Shown here in pieces: positions 16,351-25,281 of a stretch of 64,000 bases of DNA. Each line of letters begins with the position of its first letter. Positions within the stretch are counted from its first letter, which is position 1. This DNA is from Oryzibacter oryziterrae (GTDB lineage: Bacteria > Pseudomonadota > Alphaproteobacteria > Rhizobiales > Pleomorphomonadaceae). The notes beneath the pieces were generated by a model. It worked only from the letters and a program-made list of their open reading frames with translations, was not told the origin of the DNA and did no database searches. Position numbers and translations under genes: made by a program. The stretch lies in assembly GCF_021864535.1 (NCBI RefSeq), contig NZ_JAKJIC010000003.1, positions 235,941 through 299,940 of the forward strand, written 5' to 3'.

Positions 16351-17526
16351 ATGGGAAACATTCTGATCAATTCGGCCAAGTATCTGGCAACGACCGCGGC
16401 TCTGACATTGGTTGTCGGTGCGGCGCAGGCCGGCAGCATCACCGTTACCAAGAGCGAGATTTCGCAGGGCAAGCTGGTGGTGACCGGTACCAGCAGCAGC
16501 GGCAAGACGATGTCGCTGGACGGCAAGTTCCAGACCCCGATTTCGGGCAAGAACTTCAGCTTCTCGCTGATCTATCTGCCGTCGTCTTGCGTCGTCAATC
16601 TGGCGACGGACAATGGCAAGTCGGTCGCACAGGCCGTCGTTGCCAATTGCGGCCCGCGTGGTCTCAACCCCATGGGCGCCTGGTCCAGTGCCGTGATCTA
16701 CGACGCGGGCGACATGGTGACCTTCCAGGGCGCCGCCTACGTGGCCAAGGACACCGACGGCAAGAACCAGAACAAGAATCCGACCAATGGCACGGCCTTC
16801 TGGGACAAGTATGTCGCCAAGGGCGCGGCCGGTCCGCAGGGGCCGGAGGGTCCTGAAGGTCCCGAGGGTCCGGAAGGTCCTGAAGGCCCGCAGGGCGAAC
16901 AGGGGCCGCAGGGCGATCCGGGCGAGCAGGGGCCGCAGGGTGACCCGGGCGATGCCGGCACCGGTGGCGCCGGTGCGTCGATCACGCCGTTGTTCTGGAA
17001 CAGCGAAGGCACCGGGCTGACGCTCAGCGACACCCAGCTGACCTTTGTCGGCGACACGGTTGAAGTGCAGACCGATGTCGGCGGGACGGTGTTCGGCGGC
17101 GGTTCGTTCAGCCTGATCTTCGATGACAGCAGCGAGGCCACGGACCCGATGTCCTTCGGCGGCAAGATTGGCCTGTGCGCCCGTGACATGGCGGATGATA
17201 CAGCGGCTCCGGAGTTCATCGGCGGCAGCGCATCGGCTTCGTTTGCCGATACGGTCAGCAAGGACAAGGCCGTCAACCTGTCGATCTTCCCGGGCGGCGA
17301 AATCCCCTCAGGCGACTGGGCGGTTGGCCCGTGTGCGCAGGTCTATACAGCTGAGGGCCTGTCGCCCTTCAGCTTCCACTCGTCCGGCTGGATCACGCTG
17401 TCTGAGTTCGCCGCCGACAATGGCACGGGTGATGGCACGGGCGACGGTACGGGCGATGGCACGGGCGACGGTACCGGTGACGGTACGGGCGATGGCACCG
17501 GTGACGGTACTGATCCGAACCTGTGA
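16351..17526 (+). CDS. Secreted collagen-like protein with CBM5/12-like segment and C-terminal GTGD repeats
   Basis: A 391-residue exported protein of unknown function. A Sec signal ends near A27 (AAQAG). Residues about 108-152 have the spacing of a CBM5/12 chitin-binding module (AWSSAVIYDAGDMVTFQGAAYVA, then NPTNGTAFW). Residues 161-208 are 16 uninterrupted Gly-X-Y triplets, mostly GPE, GPQ and GDP, which can form a collagen-like triple helix. A beta-rich domain of about 140 residues follows with two cysteines (C275 region and C333 region), and the tail is (GTGD)7. The C-terminal glycine/aspartate tail could bind calcium (inference). It stands alone after an AT-rich 194-bp upstream region and before a terminator at 17563-17585. 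Confidence 0.8.
   Translation: MGNILINSAKYLATTAALTLVVGAAQAGSITVTKSEISQGKLVVTGTSSSGKTMSLDGKFQTPISGKNFSFSLIYLPSSCVVNLATDNGKSVAQAVVANCGPRGLNPMGAWSSAVIYDAGDMVTFQGAAYVAKDTDGKNQNKNPTNGTAFWDKYVAKGAAGPQGPEGPEGPEGPEGPEGPQGEQGPQGDPGEQGPQGDPGDAGTGGAGASITPLFWNSEGTGLTLSDTQLTFVGDTVEVQTDVGGTVFGGGSFSLIFDDSSEATDPMSFGGKIGLCARDMADDTAAPEFIGGSASASFADTVSKDKAVNLSIFPGGEIPSGDWAVGPCAQVYTAEGLSPFSFHSSGWITLSEFAADNGTGDGTGDGTGDGTGDGTGDGTGDGTGDGTDPNL
16831..16974 (+). repeat. Gly-X-Y coding repeat (16 triplets)
   Basis: Sixteen in-frame 9-bp units, each starting GG, encode the collagen-like segment of the secreted protein. Near-identical consecutive GPE units make it prone to copy-number change. Confidence 0.9.
17422..17514 (+). 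repeat. 12-bp tandem repeat encoding GTGD
   Basis: Seven 12-bp units plus a partial one encode (GTGD)7-GTD at the protein C-terminus. Units alternate GGCACGGGCGAT-like and GGTACGGGCGAC-like synonymous forms, so the peptide is more conserved than the DNA. Confidence 0.9.
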
Positions 17527-17562
17527 TCGCGGGTGAGCGGTCCTGGTTAGATGAAGAACGCG

Positions 17563-17588
17563 ATGGGGGGCAACTTGCCTCCCATTTT
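17563..17588 (+). terminator. Rho-independent terminator after the collagen-like gene
   Basis: The stem ATGGGGGGC (17563-17571) with GCCTCCCAT (17577-17585) has an AACTT loop, one G-T wobble, and is followed by TTT. Confidence 0.7.
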
Positions 17589-17631
17589 GCATTGAGGGCG
17601 TCTTTCAACTGCGCGAGCCGGAGGCGCAGGC

Positions 17632-17853
17632 TCAGGGGCGTTGAGCGCAGATCGGCCTTGCCTGGGAATCAAGGGGTGTGCGCCTGCATGCGACGGCTTG
17701 GGGCGAAGGCTGCGCGCTCGCATCCAGAGGCAGATCTGCGAGATGGCGCTGCGTCATGCCTTTCAGATCCGGATGGAGCAAGGGGTCCTGCTTGCAGCCT
17801 TCTGGAGCGTCCAAGGTGTTGAGCCATCTCAAGATGGTATAGAGTTTCTTCAT
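17632..17853 (-). CDS. Small DUF1127-like protein
   Basis: A 73-residue frame starting at ATG 17853 with GAGGG about eight bases upstream. The segment HPDLKGMTQRHLADLPL resembles the arginine-rich/'ADxxL' helix seen in DUF1127 (YjiS-like) small proteins, some of which bind RNA. It is divergent from a LysR-type regulator, an arrangement often seen for this family. A plus-strand frame of 111 residues overlaps it but has no recognisable features. Without a search I rate the assignment as tentative. Confidence 0.45.
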   Translation of the reverse strand: MKKLYTILRWLNTLDAPEGCKQDPLLHPDLKGMTQRHLADLPLDASAQPSPQAVACRRTPLDSQARPICAQRP

Positions 17854-18007
17854 CGGTCTGCCCTCGGTGTCGGAGATTCGAACGGGGAGGAGCTTGTGCT
17901 GTCGATTGACTTTCACGCGGAATATGGCGTCAACCTCCGGAATGGGCTAGCAGTGCAAGGCCATGAATCCAATTGATATGATCAGGATGATGATATAGAA
18001 AAACTAT

Positions 18008-18913
18008 ATGAAAAATCTGAACCTGGTCCATTTGAACGGTCTCAAGGCGCTGGAATCTGTGGGGCGGCTGGGGTCGCTTGCGCTGGCGGCGGATGAACTC
18101 GGCGTCACATCCGGCGCTGTCAGTCAGCAGATCATCAAGGTCGAGGCGCAGCTTGGTCGCAGGTTGTTCGATCGCGAACCGAAAGGGCTTGTGCCAACCG
18201 AGTTGGGGCGAGCCGTTCTCGCGCAGCTGACGGAAGGGTTCGAGCTCCTGTCGCGCGCCGTCGCAAACGCACAAATGCGCGACGAGTGTGTGTTGACGGT
18301 CTCGGTTGCTCCGGTGCTGGCAACCTATTGGCTGGTGCCGCGCCTCAAGTTCTTCACGGAGCGATATCCGGATATCCGCCTGCGGATCGAAGCCACGATG
18401 GCTCCTTTGGCGGGGGACAGCGGCGACATAGATCTGGGCATCCACGTGGGAACGCCGCCCTTTGCGACCGCCAAGGCTGAACTCCTGAAGCAGAAGGAGC
18501 TGTTTGTCGTTTGCGTGCCAGACATTGCTCGCAGACTGAATAGTCCGGCCGACATATTCAATGTTCCAGTGCTGTGTGACAGCAGCAGCAGCTATCCGTG
18601 GCGCCTTTGGCTTGACGCCGCGGGGCTGGAAGGGGAGGTGGTTCCCCACCATGTCTTCAATGAAACGTCGATCTGTCTGGGCGCCGCCGTTGCCGGGCAA
18701 GGCGTGATGCTGGCTTGGCCGACCATTGCAGGCCATGCCATCGCCAATGGTCAGCTTGTGGTGCCGCTGCCCATTCGGGTGAGGCCCCGTATCGGCTATT
18801 ATTTTCTTACTCCCCCCGGACGCAAGCTCCGGCCTCAGGCGTTGGCTTTCAAGGCTTGGGTGGCCGATGAAATGGCCGCTTTCCTCAATGACATCGGGGA
18901 GCTTGCGCGCTGA
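18008..18913 (+). CDS. LysR-family transcriptional regulator (GcvA-like)
   Basis: A 301-residue regulator. An N-terminal winged helix-turn-helix covers about residues 7-66 (LNGLKALESVGRLGSLALAA, then GAVSQQIIKVEAQLGRRLFDR) and a periplasmic-binding-protein-like effector domain covers 93-295, with IDLGIHVG and the PTIAGHAI segment as in the GcvA/AmpR branch. The 154-bp gap to the divergent small gene at 17853 is the natural place for its operator; it may control that gene and itself. The effector is unknown. Confidence 0.9.
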   Translation: MKNLNLVHLNGLKALESVGRLGSLALAADELGVTSGAVSQQIIKVEAQLGRRLFDREPKGLVPTELGRAVLAQLTEGFELLSRAVANAQMRDECVLTVSVAPVLATYWLVPRLKFFTERYPDIRLRIEATMAPLAGDSGDIDLGIHVGTPPFATAKAELLKQKELFVVCVPDIARRLNSPADIFNVPVLCDSSSSYPWRLWLDAAGLEGEVVPHHVFNETSICLGAAVAGQGVMLAWPTIAGHAIANGQLVVPLPIRVRPRIGYYFLTPPGRKLRPQALAFKAWVADEMAAFLNDIGELAR

Positions 18914-18988
18914 CCAGGCACCCGTGATGGCGAGGATTTGCTGCACATGTTGGTGCAGGGTCTCGTCAAAGATCGGGGGCGTGCCTAC

Positions 18989-20506
18989 ATGAGGGGTCTT
19001 GAGGCGTGGTGCCTTGCCGGATCCTTCGACTTGAAGCTCACAGATATCACCGATGGGGCGCGGATCGCCTTTGACAATCTCTCCGATTATGCGCTGAGCC
19101 TGGGCGCGCCGCCGGTGCGGCTCGGCGTGACCGGGCTGGCGCGGGCGGGCAAGACGGTGTTCATCACCGCGCTGGTGCACAACCTGATCCACGGCGGGCG
19201 GTTGCCGGTGTTGGCGCCCTGGCGCGAGGGGCGGCTGATGGGGGCCGATCTCAGGCCGCAGCTGCATCAGGACGTGCCGACCTTCGATTACCGCGGCCAT
19301 GTGCGGCGGTTGATCGACGCGCGGGCCTGGCCGGAGTCGACGCGGGCGATTTCTGAGATGCGGCTCTCCATCGCCTATGAGAGCTCCACCTTCTGGGGGC
19401 GCAACGTGGGGCGTGGGCGGCTCGATCTCGACATCGTCGACTATCCAGGCGAGTGGCTGCTGGATCTGCCGTTGCTCTCCAAGGACTTCCGCGCCTTTTC
19501 ACGCGAGGCGCTCGAACGGGCGCGCGATCCGCGCCGTGCGGCCATTGCCAGCGACTGGCTCGGCTATACCAACGGGCTGGCGGCGGACGGTCTCGCCGAC
19601 GAGGAAGCGGCCGGGCGGGCGCATGAGCTGTTCAGCGGCTATCTCTCTGCTGCGCGGGCGGACGAGCACGCGCTGTCGATGCTGCCGCCGGGACGCTTCC
19701 TGATGCCGGGAGATCTGGCGGGCTCGCCGGCGCTGACCTTCGCGCCGCTAGACCTGCCAGACGGCGGGCGCCCCGGCGAGGGCAGCCTGTGGCAGATGAT
19801 GGAAAGCCGCTACGAGGCCTACAAGGACGTGGTGGTCAGGCCGTTCTTCCGCAATCATTTTGCCCGTCTCGACCGGCAGGTGGTGCTGGTGGACGTGCTC
19901 AACGCACTGAACGGCGGCCGGGCGGCGCTCCTGGATCTGGAAGCGGCGTTGCAGGAGATCCTGACCTGCTTTCGGCCGGGCAAATCGTCCTGGCTGTCGC
20001 AGGTGCTGACGCGGCGGGTCGATCGCATCCTGTTTGCGGCGACCAAGGCCGACCAGCTCAACCACGTCAGTCATGATCGGCTGGAACGCATCCTGCGGCG
20101 GCTTCTCGATGGGGCGATCGCCAAGGCCTCCTTCTCGGGTGCCGAGGTGGAGGTGCGCGCCATCGCCGCCGTGCGGGCGACGCGCGAGGCCAATGTGAAG
20201 CGCAACGGCGATACGCTGCCCTGCATCATGGGCGTGCCGCAGGCGGGTGAGCAGCTGGACGGGCGCATCTTCGCCGGCAACGAGGAGATCGCCCTGTTTC
20301 CCGGCGACCTGCCGGAAAGCCCGCAAGGGCTGTTCGCCGATCCGGCTGCGGGGCTCGCGCCCGAAACATCGCTGATTTCCGAGATGCGCTTCCTGCGTTT
20401 CCGGCCGCCGCCGCTTGAGGTGACGGCGGAGGGCCTGCAGCTGTCGCTGCCGCATATCCGCCTCGACCGCGCCCTGGACTTCCTGATCGGAGACCGCCTC
20501 GCATGA
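18989..20506 (+). CDS. YcjX-family P-loop protein (DUF463)
   Basis: A GTPase-like protein of about 505 residues of the YcjX family. The Walker A motif GLARAGKT follows LGVTG about 45 residues from the chosen start, and the family-typical segments VDYPGEWLLDLPLL (Walker B/DxxG region), FLMPGDLAGSPALTF and FAATKADQLNHVSHDRL follow. The start is uncertain: ATG 18989 leaves an N-terminus of usual length, while ATG 18947 and TTG 18938 are also in frame. The stop overlaps the next gene by 4 bp (ATGA), coupling it to the YcjF-like membrane protein. The pair is stress-inducible in enterobacteria; its biochemical function is not established. Confidence 0.88.
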   Translation: MRGLEAWCLAGSFDLKLTDITDGARIAFDNLSDYALSLGAPPVRLGVTGLARAGKTVFITALVHNLIHGGRLPVLAPWREGRLMGADLRPQLHQDVPTFDYRGHVRRLIDARAWPESTRAISEMRLSIAYESSTFWGRNVGRGRLDLDIVDYPGEWLLDLPLLSKDFRAFSREALERARDPRRAAIASDWLGYTNGLAADGLADEEAAGRAHELFSGYLSAARADEHALSMLPPGRFLMPGDLAGSPALTFAPLDLPDGGRPGEGSLWQMMESRYEAYKDVVVRPFFRNHFARLDRQVVLVDVLNALNGGRAALLDLEAALQEILTCFRPGKSSWLSQVLTRRVDRILFAATKADQLNHVSHDRLERILRRLLDGAIAKASFSGAEVEVRAIAAVRATREANVKRNGDTLPCIMGVPQAGEQLDGRIFAGNEEIALFPGDLPESPQGLFADPAAGLAPETSLISEMRFLRFRPPPLEVTAEGLQLSLPHIRLDRALDFLIGDRLA

Positions 20507-21504
20507 CCGGACATCGCAAACCCACCGCCTTCGATCTGGCCGACGAGGAAGTCGCCGTCGTCAGGGCCGGCGAGCATGTGCCGGCTGCGGCGCGTGTCGT
20601 CGTGGAGGAAACCGGCGACGCGGTTGAAGAGGCGCCGCTGGTCGTCGTGCCGACGCGGCGCGGCGTTCGCTGGGGGCGGATGTTCTGGTCGGGCCTGGCG
20701 GGGCTGATCTCGCTGGGTGTCGGCATCTATCTCGACGGATTGGTGCGGGACCTGTTTGCCCGCGACGACTGGCTGGGCTGGACGGCGCTGGGGCTGCTGG
20801 CGCTGACCGGCGTTGCGGCGCTGGCCATCGTTCTGAAAGAGATTGCGGGACTTATCTGGCTGAAGCGGATCGACCGCTTGCGCCTCAAGGCCGACACGGC
20901 GATCCGGCTCGATGATCGCCGCGCCGCTGACGGGGTGGTGGACGAGGTGATGCGGCTCTATGCCGACCGGCCGGATCTTGCGCACGCGCGCACGGCCAAT
21001 GCGGCGCATCGCGATGAGATCATCGACGGGCGTGACCGGCTGGTGCTGCTGGAAGCAGACGTGCTTGCCGGATTGGACGTTACGGCCACGCGGCTGGTGG
21101 CGGACGCGGCCAGGCGGGTGTCGGTGGTGACCGCCATCTCGCCGAGGGCGGCCGTGGACGTGCTGTTCGTGGCCATTGCGACGCTGGCGCTGATCCGGCG
21201 CATCGCCAATCTCTATGGCGGACGACCGGGTCTCCTCGGTTTCCTTCGGCTGACCCGGCATGTGATTTCGCATCTGGCAGTGACCGGTTCGATCGCGGTT
21301 GGGGACAGTCTGGTGCAGCAGCTGATCGGTCATGGCCTGGCCGCCAAGTTGTCGGCCCGCCTCGGCGAGGGCGTGATCAATGGTTTGCTGACCGCCCGTG
21401 TCGGCATTGCCGCCATCGAGGTCTGTCGTCCGCTGCCGTTCATCGAGCGGGACCGGCCGGGCGTGTCGGAGGTGATGCAGGGCGTGATGGGCAAGGGTGG
21501 TTGA
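20503..21504 (+). CDS. YcjF-family membrane protein (TIGR01620/DUF697)
   Basis: A 333-residue inner-membrane protein. The first 55 residues are polar, hydrophobic segments lie at about 60-80 and 91-113, and a C-terminal DUF697 domain begins near 210 (SPRAAVDVLFVAIATLALIR). This layout matches YcjF, whose gene is almost always beside ycjX, as here with a 4-bp overlap. The two probably act together at the membrane. It is the last gene before the flagellar region; a palindromic cluster at 21551-21579 lies beyond its stop. Confidence 0.88.
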   Translation: MTGHRKPTAFDLADEEVAVVRAGEHVPAAARVVVEETGDAVEEAPLVVVPTRRGVRWGRMFWSGLAGLISLGVGIYLDGLVRDLFARDDWLGWTALGLLALTGVAALAIVLKEIAGLIWLKRIDRLRLKADTAIRLDDRRAADGVVDEVMRLYADRPDLAHARTANAAHRDEIIDGRDRLVLLEADVLAGLDVTATRLVADAARRVSVVTAISPRAAVDVLFVAIATLALIRRIANLYGGRPGLLGFLRLTRHVISHLAVTGSIAVGDSLVQQLIGHGLAAKLSARLGEGVINGLLTARVGIAAIEVCRPLPFIERDRPGVSEVMQGVMGKGG

Positions 21505-21550
21505 CGGCGGCGGCGGAGTGGTCCGAGGCGTGGTGCCTCAGGGCCATTCC

Positions 21551-21579
21551 TGCCGGGCTGTCCCGGCATTAATTGCCGG
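21551..21579. promoter_or_regulatory. Candidate FlbD/ftr-type enhancer upstream of flgE
   Basis: Three alternating half-sites: TGCCGGG (21551-21557), CCCGGCA (21562-21568) and TGCCGG (21574-21579). The last two form CCGGCA-N5-TGCCGG. It ends 95 bp upstream of the -24/-12 element, a normal enhancer distance for sigma-54 promoters. The outer arms could also act as a terminator hairpin for the YcjX/YcjF operon. Confidence 0.6.
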
Positions 21580-21603
21580 CTGTTAACAGGGCTTGCCTTC
21601 GTG

Positions 21604-21618
21604 TTAATGATTCGTCAA
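21604..21618. promoter_or_regulatory. Near-consensus CtrA box upstream of flgE
   Basis: TTAA (21604-21607), seven bases, then TCAA (21615-21618): one base off the perfect TTAA-N7-TTAA. Confidence 0.4.
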
Positions 21619-21673
21619 TCAATGGGTCTTTGGTAGTGAATTGAAATAGAACGGATAATTCATTTCTCCCGCT

Positions 21674-21689
21674 TGGCATGTCCCTTGCC
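21674..21689 (+). promoter_or_regulatory. Sigma-54 promoter of flgE
   Basis: TGGCATG-TCCC-TTGCC fits the -24/-12 consensus TGGCACG-N4-TTGC with one mismatch and correct GG-N10-GC spacing. It lies 57 bp before the flgE start codon. Confidence 0.8.
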
Positions 21690-21745
21690 CTTAACGCATT
21701 AGCGGCCGATGTGGCCGAAAGCGTTGGATTATCGAGGGGACTGGC

Positions 21746-23122
21746 ATGGGCATCCTTTCCGCAATGAACAATTCCGTCGGCGGTATCGCTGCGCAATCCT
21801 TTGCGCTCGAGAATATCTCCGGCAACATCGCCAACTCGCAGACGACTGCCTACAAGCGGACGGACACGAGCTTCTCCGATCTGGTTCAGTCAAGCACCAG
21901 CAACGTTCAGCGCATGACCGCCGGCAACGTGATGGCCAGCTCGCGTTCAACCATCGGTCTTGATGGCGACACGCAGACGGATGACGTGGATACGCATATG
22001 GCGATCCGTGGCACCGGCTTTTTCCAGGTGAATACGGGCGATGTCGGCAGCGAGCCGAACCTCTACACGCGCCGCGGCGACTTTGCGCTTGATGCCGACG
22101 GTTACCTCGTGAACGGCTCCGGCTACTCGCTGCTGGGTTACAGCCTGCCGGTGGCCGATGGCTCGGTGAATGCGCTCCAGCGCATCCGGATCAACAAGGA
22201 TTCGATCAACGCCGAGGCGACCAAGAATGTCGTCTACGCCCTGAACTTGCCGACCACACCGCAGACGGCCTTCTCGACCTCGACGCTGGGCAAGGGTTCC
22301 ACGGTGTCGGACATCTGGCAGGCCGGCGGTTCGTCAGGCATCACCGGTGATACGCGTACCGGCCCTGTTGCTGCAGTCACGAATACCGAACTCGATGAGT
22401 TCATTGCCAACTCGGTCAGCGGCGGCAGTATCACCAGCTATGACTCGCAGGGTACCGCGGTCAATCTGTCGCTTCGCTGGGCCAAGACCGGCACCAACGA
22501 GTGGGCGCTCTACTATCAGAGCGCCCCGTCCACCAGCACGACTGATCCGATCTGGACGCAGATTCCGTCGGGAACTTCTGCTTCCTCCACTTTCCCTGAC
22601 TCTTTCCATTTCAATCCGAATGGCACCATGGTTGAGGATGCCTCGGCGCTTGCCGTGACCGGTGTGACCGTGAATGGCGTCTCGCTCGGCACGATCGATA
22701 TGGCCATCACGGCGACGCAGTTCGCCGACAGCAATGGCAAGATTACGCAGAAGACTTTCACGCAGGACGGTTCGCCGGTCGGTTATTTCGACAGCATGTC
22801 GATCAATGATGCCGGCAAGATCGTCTACGCCTATACCAACGGCAAGACCGAAGAGAAGTGGGACATTCCGCTCGTCACCTTCCGGGGGCAGTCGGCGTTG
22901 AAGCCCATGGACGGTGGCGCCTATTCGGAGACCATGGAATCGGGTTCGCCATCGGTGTTTGATGACGGAAAGATCGTCGGTTCGGCTCTGGAATCGTCCA
23001 ACGTGGACATCTCCGAAGAGTTCACCAAGCTGATCGTGACCCAGCAGGCCTTCTCGGCCAACTCCAAGGTGATCACGACGGCCGATCAGATGATGTCGGA
23101 CATCCTGAACATCATCCGCTGA
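21746..23122 (+). CDS. flgE: Flagellar hook protein FlgE
   Basis: Structural subunit of the hook, 458 residues. The N-terminal motif is SAMNNSVGGIAAQSFALENI followed by SGNIANSQTTAYKR, the axial-protein family signature with ANSQT, and MAIRGTGFFQV at about 85-95 marks the FlgE/F/G domain. The C-terminus (SNVDISEEFTKLIVTQQAFSANSKVITTADQMM) is the matching D0 helix. The start ATG at 21746 has GAGGGGA upstream. It is driven by the sigma-54 promoter at 21674, as hook genes are in Caulobacter, and is separated from flgK by 259 bp without a recognised gene. Confidence 0.95.
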   Translation: MGILSAMNNSVGGIAAQSFALENISGNIANSQTTAYKRTDTSFSDLVQSSTSNVQRMTAGNVMASSRSTIGLDGDTQTDDVDTHMAIRGTGFFQVNTGDVGSEPNLYTRRGDFALDADGYLVNGSGYSLLGYSLPVADGSVNALQRIRINKDSINAEATKNVVYALNLPTTPQTAFSTSTLGKGSTVSDIWQAGGSSGITGDTRTGPVAAVTNTELDEFIANSVSGGSITSYDSQGTAVNLSLRWAKTGTNEWALYYQSAPSTSTTDPIWTQIPSGTSASSTFPDSFHFNPNGTMVEDASALAVTGVTVNGVSLGTIDMAITATQFADSNGKITQKTFTQDGSPVGYFDSMSINDAGKIVYAYTNGKTEEKWDIPLVTFRGQSALKPMDGGAYSETMESGSPSVFDDGKIVGSALESSNVDISEEFTKLIVTQQAFSANSKVITTADQMMSDILNIIR

Positions 23123-23381
23123 CGGCGGCTGATTACTAGCCTGACCAGTCGTTTCAACGGTCCGGGCATCTGGCTTCGACTTCCGCGTTTCCAGTGTGCA
23201 CGCCCTTGAGGCTTGCAAGGCGCCGGGAATGGAGGCCTTAGCCATTTCCAGGGACTGGCGAAGGTCTGGTCGGGTTCTGAACCAACAAGGGTGGTGGTGC
23301 GGGCACCGGCAAGGCGTCCGTAGTCTTCGCTCGCCTTGAAATCCGCAGGTTTGTCCTCGCGGACAGGACAAGGACGCGCGC

Positions 23382-25229
23382 ATGGGTATCGGCACATCGC
23401 TCGCGGTGTCGCTCAGCGGCATCCGGACGACACAGAAGCAGCTCGACATCACGTCGAGCAACATCGCCAACGCGGATGCGACGGGCTACAGCCGTCGCAC
23501 CATGACCACGACTGCGCTGACGACGGGGTCGAACACCTTCGGCGTCTACGCGCAGACGGTCACCCGCGACATCAACGTCCTCGTGCAGAAGCAGTGGCGG
23601 ACGGCGGCGGCCGACTCGTCCTATGCCAAGGTGCGTCTCGACACCCTCTCGGCGCTGGACTCCTATTTCGGCGGACCGAGCGATTCCAGTTCGCTATCGG
23701 CGATCTACGGCAAGTTCACCGACGCCATGCAGACGCTGGCGACGACGCCGGACAGCAGCTCGAACCGCATTTCGGCGGTGGCGGCGGCCGAGACATTGAC
23801 CTCTCGCTTCAAGACCCTGTCACAGAACATCCAGAACCTGAGACAGGAAGCCGAATCCAACATTTCCAGCGCGGTCGACACCACCAACACGCTGCTCGAC
23901 AAGATCTCCAAGCTGGATCGGCAGATCGTGTCGATCGGCGCCAGCGGGGCCAGTACGGCAGGGCTGGAAGACCAGCGCGACGAGGCGATCGATTCGCTGT
24001 CGCAGCTGATGGACATCACGGTCCAGCCGCAGGACTATGGGGCTGTTGCTCTCTATACCACATCGGGCGTGCTGCTCTACGACGACAGTCCGGTCAAGCT
24101 CAGCTTCGACCAGCATGCAACGCTGACGGCCACCGACGTCTATTCGAGCAACGAGCACGACCGTGGGGTCGGGACGATCAAGATCGCATCGGGCAACGGG
24201 ACGGGCAACGATCTCTTCGCCGCCGGCGGCTTCCGTTCGGGCAAGATTGCGGCCTACAAGGATCTCCGCGACAACACCCTCGTCGAGGCGCAGACCCAGC
24301 TCGATCATCTGGCCGCGCAGATGGCCATGACGGTCTCCAACCGCAATGATCCCGGCACCTATGTGCAGGACGGCACGGCGTCGGGTTACGATCTCGACCT
24401 GACCAACCTGACGCAAGGCAACACGATCACGGTGAAATACGCCGACAGTTCCGGCGATCACACCGTAAGCCTGGTGGCGCATGACGGCACGGCGACCCTG
24501 AACGACAGCTTCACGGCAGATCCTGAAGACACCGTGGTGGGCATCGACCTCACCGGCGACGTGATGGCACAGATCGGTGCGGCGCTGGGACCGTCGTTCC
24601 AGGTGTCCGACCAGGGCAGCAACGTGGTGCGCATTCTGGACGACGGCAGCGGCGTCACGTCGGTCACAAGCGTCAATGGCGCCATCACGGCGAACGGCCT
24701 GCAGTCGGGCTTCACGGCCTTGCCCCTGTTCCTCGACGGTGCCTCGGAAACGCCCTACACGGGGCTCTCGGGCAACGTCGTCAATGTGCGCGGCTTTGCC
24801 CAGCGCATCTCCGTCAATACCAAGGTGGTCGCCGATCCGGCGCACCTGGTGAACTACTCGTCCAACACCCAGAAGGGCGATAACTCGCGTCCCCAGGGCA
24901 TTCTGGATTCACTGTCGAACATCACCTACCATTTCTCTGCCGAGACTGGCATCGGATCGCCTTCAGCGCCCTTCAGCGGCTCGGTGGAGGACTTCCTGTC
25001 CCAGGTGGTGAGCACGCAGGGTGCCCAGCAGGAAATGGCCAAGCAGCTTCATGACGGGCAGGAGGTGGTCACTTCCAACCTGCAGAAGCGCTATGACGAC
25101 AGCCGCAAGGTGGACATGGACACGGAACTGGCTTCCCTCATCAAGCTGCAGACGGCCTATTCGGCAAATGCGCGCGTGATGACGGTGGCCAAGGATATGC
25201 TCGATACGCTGATGAACACGTTTAACTGA
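23382..25229 (+). CDS. flgK: Flagellar hook-associated protein 1 FlgK
   Basis: Hook-filament junction protein, 615 residues. The N-terminus MGIGTSLAVSLSGIRTTQKQ with LDITSSNIANADATGYSRR and the C-terminus QTAYSANARVMTVAKDMLDTLMNTF are the D0/D1 helices of the HAP1 family; the long middle part is the variable surface domain. AGGACAAGGACG precedes the start. The stop codon lies inside a perfect CtrA box that probably serves flgL, 52 bp downstream. Export needs a FlgN-type chaperone, a candidate for which is at 40753. Confidence 0.95.
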   Translation: MGIGTSLAVSLSGIRTTQKQLDITSSNIANADATGYSRRTMTTTALTTGSNTFGVYAQTVTRDINVLVQKQWRTAAADSSYAKVRLDTLSALDSYFGGPSDSSSLSAIYGKFTDAMQTLATTPDSSSNRISAVAAAETLTSRFKTLSQNIQNLRQEAESNISSAVDTTNTLLDKISKLDRQIVSIGASGASTAGLEDQRDEAIDSLSQLMDITVQPQDYGAVALYTTSGVLLYDDSPVKLSFDQHATLTATDVYSSNEHDRGVGTIKIASGNGTGNDLFAAGGFRSGKIAAYKDLRDNTLVEAQTQLDHLAAQMAMTVSNRNDPGTYVQDGTASGYDLDLTNLTQGNTITVKYADSSGDHTVSLVAHDGTATLNDSFTADPEDTVVGIDLTGDVMAQIGAALGPSFQVSDQGSNVVRILDDGSGVTSVTSVNGAITANGLQSGFTALPLFLDGASETPYTGLSGNVVNVRGFAQRISVNTKVVADPAHLVNYSSNTQKGDNSRPQGILDSLSNITYHFSAETGIGSPSAPFSGSVEDFLSQVVSTQGAQQEMAKQLHDGQEVVTSNLQKRYDDSRKVDMDTELASLIKLQTAYSANARVMTVAKDMLDTLMNTFN

Positions 25230-25236
25230 GCGTTAA
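25222..25236. promoter_or_regulatory. CtrA box overlapping the flgK stop, upstream of flgL
   Basis: TTAA 25222-25225, seven bases, TTAA 25233-25236. The TGA of flgK is at 25227-25229, within the spacer. It sits 46 bp before the flgL start. Confidence 0.6.
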
Positions 25237-25281
25237 CCATAAAGCGCACAGCGTAATTCAAGGAAGGTCGAGGGCGCCGCG

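Noticed and set aside
17641..17976. 111-codon plus-strand frame
   Set aside because: It overlaps the better supported minus-strand small gene and shows no ribosome-binding site or family motif.
23123..23381. Sigma-54-like match GGGCACC-GGCA-AGGC before flgK
   Set aside because: Spacing fits but both halves deviate from consensus, and no palindrome of the FlbD type is near.
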